Source: Actinoalloteichus_B caeruleus (GTDB lineage Bacteria > Actinomycetota > Actinomycetes > Mycobacteriales > Pseudonocardiaceae). From it: DNA of 64,000 bases. Of this stretch, positions 59,656 to 64,000 are shown piece by piece; position 1 is the first letter of the stretch, and every line of letters begins with the position of its first letter. Below the pieces are notes generated by a model. That model had not been told where the DNA came from, ran no database searches, and saw only the letters and a list, made by a program, of their open reading frames with translations. The translations under genes were made by a program, and so were the position numbers. Location: assembly GCF_000718005.1 (NCBI RefSeq), contig NZ_JODV01000003.1, one strand, 5' to 3'.

Positions 59656-60593
59656 GCCCGCACCGGTCCGGACCGCTCGGAGATGGCCACGGCGACGTCG
59701 GCGGCGACCTCGGCGTTGTGCACCACCAGGCCCTCGTTGGCGACGAGGCTCGCGCCACCGCTGCCCGAGTGGAAGTGCTCGAGGAGAACCGGTGTCACGT
59801 CCTTGCCCCGCACGTCCCGGCTCCTGAGCAGGTCGAGACCCTCGCGCAGCAGCCGGTCGTGGAGGTCCCGGTCCATCTCGACATCCGAGGGCACCGGGTT
59901 GGCCACCAGCACGCCGGAGTCGCCCGGGACCTCGGTCCGGTGGGCGAGCACGGTCGCCGCGACCTGGTCGGCGGTGTCCACCCGCCACGGGGCCGGCAGC
60001 CCGGAGTCCCGCAGGTAGAAGGCGGGGAACGCGTCCGTCCGGTACGCCAGCACCGGGACGGAGTAGGTTTCCAGCACCTCGAGGGTGGCGGGGATGTCCA
60101 GCACCGACTTGACCCCGGAACACACCACCACCACCGGGGTGCCGGCCAGGACCCCCAGGTCAGCCGACACGTCCCAGCTGGTCGCCGCCCCCCGGTGGAC
60201 ACCGCCCAGACCTCCGGTGGCGAAGACGCCCACGCCCACCGAGTGGGCCAGGGCGCAGGTGCTCGCCACGGTCGTCGCCCCGCTGAGCCCCAGCCCCAGT
60301 ACGGGACCCAGGTCACGCTGGGACAGTTTCACGAGCCCGGCGTCGGGATCGCACACCCGGTCGAGCTCGTCGTCGGACAACCCGATCCGGGCGACCCCGT
60401 CGAGCACCGCGATGGTGGCGGGGACGGCGCCCCGCTCCCGGACCACGGCCTCCAGCCTGGCCGCCACCTTCCGGTTGTGACCTGGGGGAAGCCCGTGGGC
60501 GAGCAGTGTGCTCTCCAACGCCACCACCGGCCGGCCCTCCCGGACCGCGGTGGCGACCTCCTCGCTCGCCCGCGTGCGCATGGAGCTGACCAC
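59652..60593 (-). CDS. psuG: Pseudouridine-5'-phosphate glycosidase
   Basis: Splits pseudouridine 5'-phosphate to uracil and ribose 5-phosphate; 313 residues. Motifs: PVVALESTLLAHGLPPGHN, GAVPATIAVLDGVARIGL, GATTVASTCALAHSVGVGVFATGGLGGVHRGA, DIPATLEVLETYSVPVLAY and VDTADQVAATVLAH. GTG 60593 is chosen because CAGGAGG lies 6 bases upstream; the frame opens upstream to 60632. It forms an operon with the PfkB kinase. Cells use it to recycle pseudouridine from RNA. Confidence 0.94.
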   Translation of the reverse strand: MVSSMRTRASEEVATAVREGRPVVALESTLLAHGLPPGHNRKVAARLEAVVRERGAVPATIAVLDGVARIGLSDDELDRVCDPDAGLVKLSQRDLGPVLGLGLSGATTVASTCALAHSVGVGVFATGGLGGVHRGAATSWDVSADLGVLAGTPVVVVCSGVKSVLDIPATLEVLETYSVPVLAYRTDAFPAFYLRDSGLPAPWRVDTADQVAATVLAHRTEVPGDSGVLVANPVPSDVEMDRDLHDRLLREGLDLLRSRDVRGKDVTPVLLEHFHSGSGGASLVANEGLVVHNAEVAADVAVAISERSGPVRA

Positions 60594-60649
60594 GCTCCGC
60601 CTCCTGTTCTCGTTCACCCCTGGTCGAACCATGGGGCATCATGGGTCAT

Positions 60650-60907
60650 GTGAGTACGCCGACCCAGACTCTGCCTGATGTTGACACGCGGCCGGAGCAC
60701 ACCGAGGACACCGGTGGCGACGAGCCGAAGATGTTCCACTACGTGCGGAAGAACAAGATCGCCGAGAGCGCGGTCATGGGCACGCACGTGGTGGCGCTCT
60801 GCGGCGAGGTGTTCCCCGTCACGCGGTCGCCCAAGCCGGGCGCTCCGGTCTGCCCGGACTGCAAGAAGATCTACCAGTCGCTCCCGCCCGGCGGCGGTGA
60901 CAGCTGA
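60650..60907 (+). CDS. DUF3039 protein
   Basis: Small protein of 85 residues conserved in actinobacteria. The core KMFHYVRKNKIAESAVMGTHVVALCGEVFPVTR ... PVCPDCKKIYQ has a Cys-x-x-Cys pair plus one more Cys and a His, suggesting a small zinc site. GTG 60650 (STPTQTLPD) is preferred to ATG 60641, as relatives start MSTPT; either is possible. Divergent from psuG. The downstream helicase-like gene is on the same strand but separated by a minus-strand gene. Confidence 0.85.
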   Translation: MSTPTQTLPDVDTRPEHTEDTGGDEPKMFHYVRKNKIAESAVMGTHVVALCGEVFPVTRSPKPGAPVCPDCKKIYQSLPPGGGDS

Positions 60908-60988
60908 TCCGGCGGCGGCCGCGCCGCTGAGCGCGGCCCCACCGACGGGCCCGGGCCACGAGCCGGGGGTGGTTCCGGTGGGGACCGG

Positions 60989-62203
60989 TCAGCCCCGGCG
61001 CCCTTCGTCCCCGTCGTCCTCCACCCGCCGGTGGCGTCCGCCGCCCATCCGTTCGGGCTGACCAGCCGCCTCCCCCGGTGGCGTGGCGGGCCGCGCGGCT
61101 CCGCCCGCGTCGACCGGCCGCCCCGCTTCCTCCTCCAGTTCCTCCAGGTCGGCGGCTGGTCCCGCCTCGCCCGAGCCCGCCGGCGGGCCGTCCGCGTCGC
61201 CCGAGGTCCCGTGCTGGACCTGCCAACGGCGTTGGCTCTCCTCGCGGCGCAGCTGTTCGGCGACCCGTTCCATCCCGAGCCGCCGCCACCGGCGCCGCTC
61301 GCGGTGGGTCATCTTCGCCGGCCACATCTCCTGGATCGCCGCGTTGAAGTGGGCGCCCAACACGATGGCGAACCCGATGAAGAACGCGAACAGCAGGAAC
61401 GCGATCGGCGTCGCGAGCGCCCCGTAGGTGTAGCCGGTGCCGGTGACCCAGGTGATGTACCAGCGGAGCCCGGCGCTCGAGACCAGGAAGACCGCCATCG
61501 CGAGCAGCGCTCCCGGCAGCCCCCGGTGCCACGGCAGTTTGTGCGGCAGCGCCACCTTGTAGAACATCGCCAGCGCGATGACCAGCAGGACACCGGTCAC
61601 CGGGTAGTAGAAGTAACCGAGGACCTCCACGAGCGTCGGGCGCCAGCTCTCCGGGAACAGGTGCGGCAGCATGTCGGGGCCCAGCGCGACGACCGGGAGC
61701 CCGATGATGGCGACGACGAGGCCGGCGAGGTACAGCAGGAGCGAGAACAACCGCTGCCACACCGCGTTCCGCACGTCGTACTGCCGGTAGGCGACGGTGA
61801 CCGCGTCCACGTAGGAGGAGATGGCCGAGGACCCGGCCCACAGCGAGATGACGAAGCCCAGGGAGACGATCTCCCCCCGGCCTCGCGTGAGCACGTCCTC
61901 CACCGTGGGAGCGATGATCTGCTGCACGACGTTGTCGCTGAAGATCGTCTCGCTGAACGTGATGATCTTCCCGTGGATGTTGTCCACGAGCTGTTGGCCG
62001 AACCACTCACCGAGGAAGCCCAGGCTCCCGAGCAGGCCGAGCAGCAGCGGGGGCAGCGACAGCGTCGTCCAGAAGGCCGCCTCGGCCGCCTCGGAGAAGA
62101 TGTTGTCGTTCCAGGCACGTGACACGGTTCTGCCCATCAGCCGCAACGGCCCCCGCCGGGGGGTCGGGGTGCTGGTGGCGTCGTGACTGCTCTGAGGACC
62201 CAT
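60989..62203 (-). CDS. YihY/BrkB-family membrane protein
   Basis: Integral membrane protein of 404 residues with about six hydrophobic helices (ISLWAGSSAISSYVDAV; LFSLLLYLAGLVVAIIGLPVV; VTGVLLVIALAMFYKVALP; PGALLAMAVFLVSSAGLRWY; LATPIAFLLFAFFIGFAIVLGAHFNAAIQE). This is the YihY (formerly wrongly RNase BN) family. The C-terminal 100 residues are charged and low-complexity, rich in Glu, Gly and Arg. ATG 62203 is the start. Transport function unproven. Confidence 0.88.
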   Translation of the reverse strand: MGPQSSHDATSTPTPRRGPLRLMGRTVSRAWNDNIFSEAAEAAFWTTLSLPPLLLGLLGSLGFLGEWFGQQLVDNIHGKIITFSETIFSDNVVQQIIAPTVEDVLTRGRGEIVSLGFVISLWAGSSAISSYVDAVTVAYRQYDVRNAVWQRLFSLLLYLAGLVVAIIGLPVVALGPDMLPHLFPESWRPTLVEVLGYFYYPVTGVLLVIALAMFYKVALPHKLPWHRGLPGALLAMAVFLVSSAGLRWYITWVTGTGYTYGALATPIAFLLFAFFIGFAIVLGAHFNAAIQEMWPAKMTHRERRRWRRLGMERVAEQLRREESQRRWQVQHGTSGDADGPPAGSGEAGPAADLEELEEEAGRPVDAGGAARPATPPGEAAGQPERMGGGRHRRVEDDGDEGRRG

Positions 62204-62412
62204 CGTCGGTCAAGGATGCGCTATGCGACGGTCCGCCCGCGTCGCGACCCCGGTCGAACGCCGCCCACCGCGTCGCGCCACGGCGGAGCCCGGGTCGGCC
62301 GGTAAGCTGTCCGGGCCCTCACCGCGTCCCTGGTGCGCACCGTCGTGTGAGGGCCTTTTGCGTGTCCGCGCCCGGCCTCGTGCCCGTCCACCGGAAGGGG
62401 TGCCAAACACTG

Positions 62413-64000
62413 GTGACCGAGTCGCAGATCGGGGTCGGTACTCCGGCCTCCACACCGGCGGCGGAGCAGCCACCGCCCGCCCGCCCGCTGCGGACCTGGC
62501 AGCGACGGGCACTGACCCGGTACCTGGCGACCGGGCCCGCCGACTACCTGGTGGTGGCCACCCCCGGGGCGGGCAAGACCACCTTCGGTCTGCGGGTGGC
62601 CTCCGAACTGCTGGCCGACCGCAAGGTGGAGGCGGTGACGATCGTCGCGCCCACCGAGCACCTGAAGCACCAGTGGGCGGAGGCCGCGGCGCGCACCGGC
62701 ATCGCCATCGACTCCCACTTCCGCAACGCGGCGGGCGCCCACTCCCAGGACTTCCAGGGCGTCGCCGTCACCTACGCGCAGGTCGCCGCGCACCCCAACC
62801 TGCACCGGGTCCGGACCGAGCGCCGCAAGACGCTGGTGATCCTGGACGAGGTGCACCACGCGGGGGACGCGTTGTCCTGGGGGGACGCCGTGCGGGAGGC
62901 CTTCACCCCCGCCACCCGGCGGCTCGCCCTGACGGGGACGCCCTTCCGCAGCGACGACACGCCCATCCCGTTCATCCCCTACGAGCCGGACGGGGCCGGG
63001 GTGCTGCACAGCCGCGCCGACCACTCCTACGGCTACTCGGACGCGCTGAAGGACGGCGTGGTCCGGCCCGTGCTCTTCCTGGCCTACTCGGGGGAGGCCC
63101 GCTGGCGGACCAACGCCGGCGACGAGTACGTGGCCAGGCTGGGGCAGCCCCTCAGCAAGGAGGAGACGACCCGGGCGTGGCGCACGGCGCTGGACCCGTC
63201 CGGGGAGTGGATACCGTCGGTGCTCGCCGCCGCCAACACCCGACTGCACCAGCTCCGCGCGGCCGGGATGCCGGATGCCGGGGGGCTCGTCATCGCCTCG
63301 GACCACGTCACCGCGAAGGCCTACGCGAAGATCCTCGAACGGGACACCGGGAGCGCGCCCACCGTGGTGCTCTCCGACGACCCCACGGCCTCCAAGCGGA
63401 TCTCCGAGTTCTCCGACTCCGACGAGCCGTGGATGGTGGCCGTCCGGATGGTCAGCGAGGGGGTCGACGTCCCCCGGCTGGCGGTGGGCGTCTACGCCAC
63501 GAGCGCCTCGACACCGTTGTTCTTCGCGCAGGCCATCGGGCGTTTCGTCCGGTCGCGGCGACCGGGGGAGACGGCGAGCGTCTTCCTGCCCAGCGTGCCC
63601 GTCCTGCTGGAGCTCGCCAGCCAGCTGGAGGCGCAACGCGACCACGTCCTGGGCAAGCCGCACCGGGAGAAGGAGGGGTGGGACGACGAACTCCTCGCCG
63701 AGGCGAACCGGCAGCGCGACGAACCGGGCGAGGACGAACGCGCCTTCACCGCCCTGGAGGCCAGCGCGGAGCTCGACCAGCTCATCTACGACGGTTCCTC
63801 GTTCGGCACCGCCGCCTTCGCCGGGAACGGGGAGGAACAGGACTACCTGGGGTTGCCGGGACTGCTCGAACCCGACCAGGTGCGGGCCCTGCTCCGGCAA
63901 CGGCAGGACCAGCAACTCGCCGAGGCCTCCCGCAGGAAGGCCGCGGCGGACGCCGAGGCCGCGGCGAGACCACCCGAGCCCAAGGCACGGCCGAGGAACG
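62413..64000 (+). CDS. DEAD/DEAH-box helicase family protein (runs off the right edge)
   Basis: Superfamily 2 ATPase; about 529 residues are present and the frame stays open to the edge. Walker A ATPGAGKTTFGLR is at about 55, DEVH is in VILDEVHHAG, motif III is LTGTPFRSDD, and motif VI AIGRFVRSRRPGE lies further on, with AVRMVSEGVDVPRL before it. The start GTG 62413 is placed by the conserved beginning (RPLRTWQRRALTRYL); the nearest purine-rich site, GGAAGGGG, is rather far. Role (DNA or RNA repair helicase) cannot be decided. Confidence 0.88.
   Translation, partial: MTESQIGVGTPASTPAAEQPPPARPLRTWQRRALTRYLATGPADYLVVATPGAGKTTFGLRVASELLADRKVEAVTIVAPTEHLKHQWAEAAARTGIAIDSHFRNAAGAHSQDFQGVAVTYAQVAAHPNLHRVRTERRKTLVILDEVHHAGDALSWGDAVREAFTPATRRLALTGTPFRSDDTPIPFIPYEPDGAGVLHSRADHSYGYSDALKDGVVRPVLFLAYSGEARWRTNAGDEYVARLGQPLSKEETTRAWRTALDPSGEWIPSVLAAANTRLHQLRAAGMPDAGGLVIASDHVTAKAYAKILERDTGSAPTVVLSDDPTASKRISEFSDSDEPWMVAVRMVSEGVDVPRLAVGVYATSASTPLFFAQAIGRFVRSRRPGETASVFLPSVPVLLELASQLEAQRDHVLGKPHREKEGWDDELLAEANRQRDEPGEDERAFTALEASAELDQLIYDGSSFGTAAFAGNGEEQDYLGLPGLLEPDQVRALLRQRQDQQLAEASRRKAAADAEAAARPPEPKARPRN

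Noticed and set aside
1..64000. tRNA, rRNA, CRISPR, IS elements and attachment sites
   Set aside because: Scanned by eye for TTCGA-type T-loops, spaced direct repeats, transposase motifs and flanking inverted repeats; none found. A computed search could still find a divergent one.

Overview
The window is a very GC-rich (about 70% or more by eye) actinobacterial chromosome segment. Its order DUF3046-recA-recX, gluABCD, miaB-small membrane gene-DUF349-dioxygenase-like-miaA-dapF-hflX, lexA/nrdR-nrdJ and ideR/galE/sigB is the conserved core order known from mycobacteria, Pseudonocardiaceae and relatives. GTG starts are frequent and ATGA-type overlaps are common. The edd/eda pair and a class II ribonucleotide reductase suggest a Pseudonocardiaceae-like soil actinomycete, but the species assignment is inference. 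No rRNA, tRNA, CRISPR array, insertion sequence or phage was seen.

Layout. 1-6.7 kb: truncated Lhr helicase (-), a membrane-anchored Hsp70-like ATPase, an MFS transporter, a 42-residue membrane peptide, DUF3046 and a DUF4383 protein. 6.9-8.8 kb: recA-recX behind two different DNA-damage signals. 9.3-14.9 kb: HAD phosphatase, GNAT acetyltransferase, edd-eda (Entner-Doudoroff), methyltransferase. 15-18.4 kb: a gluABCD-type glutamate/polar amino-acid ABC importer with an intra-operon hairpin. 18.5-25.1 kb: tRNA modification (miaB, miaA), cell-wall/lysine precursor (dapF) and conserved genes of unknown role. 25.2-28 kb: two tandem paralogous MFS exporters. 28.8-31.3 kb: hflX coupled to a secreted membrane-anchored protein. 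31.7-36.7 kb: lexA, two LexA boxes, two NrdR boxes, nrdR-nrdJ. 36.7-37.5 kb: a lower-GC islet with an HNH nuclease gene split by an in-frame TGA. 37.6-44.6 kb: ADP-ribosylglycohydrolase, membrane and hypothetical genes, methyltransferase, secreted S15 peptidase, DUF4192. 44.6-49.4 kb: galE, galK, ideR-type regulator, sulfurtransferase, DUF3558 lipoprotein. 49.7-55.5 kb: GntR regulator, Cys-rich copper-storage-like protein, and an AcuC deacetylase plus Pat-type acetyltransferase module. 55.6-64 kb: lipoprotein, SigB-type sigma factor, dtd, DUF3099, psuG-psuK (pseudouridine breakdown), DUF3039, YihY/BrkB membrane protein and a truncated DEAD/DEAH helicase.

How the parts fit. DNA-damage control is dense: recA carries a LexA box plus a RecA-NDp (PafBC-type) promoter, and lexA has two LexA boxes. 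Nucleotide supply is controlled separately by tandem NrdR boxes before nrdR-nrdJ. AcuC and Pat form a reversible lysine-acetylation pair. Strong inverted repeats mark most operon ends, allowing transcription units to be drawn with fair confidence.

The most unusual items are the transmembrane Hsp70 with a cysteine-bearing outer domain, the split HNH gene, the Pat protein whose synthetase part lacks its catalytic histidine, the structured leader before the S15 peptidase, and the dyad-rich AT-rich control region before edd.
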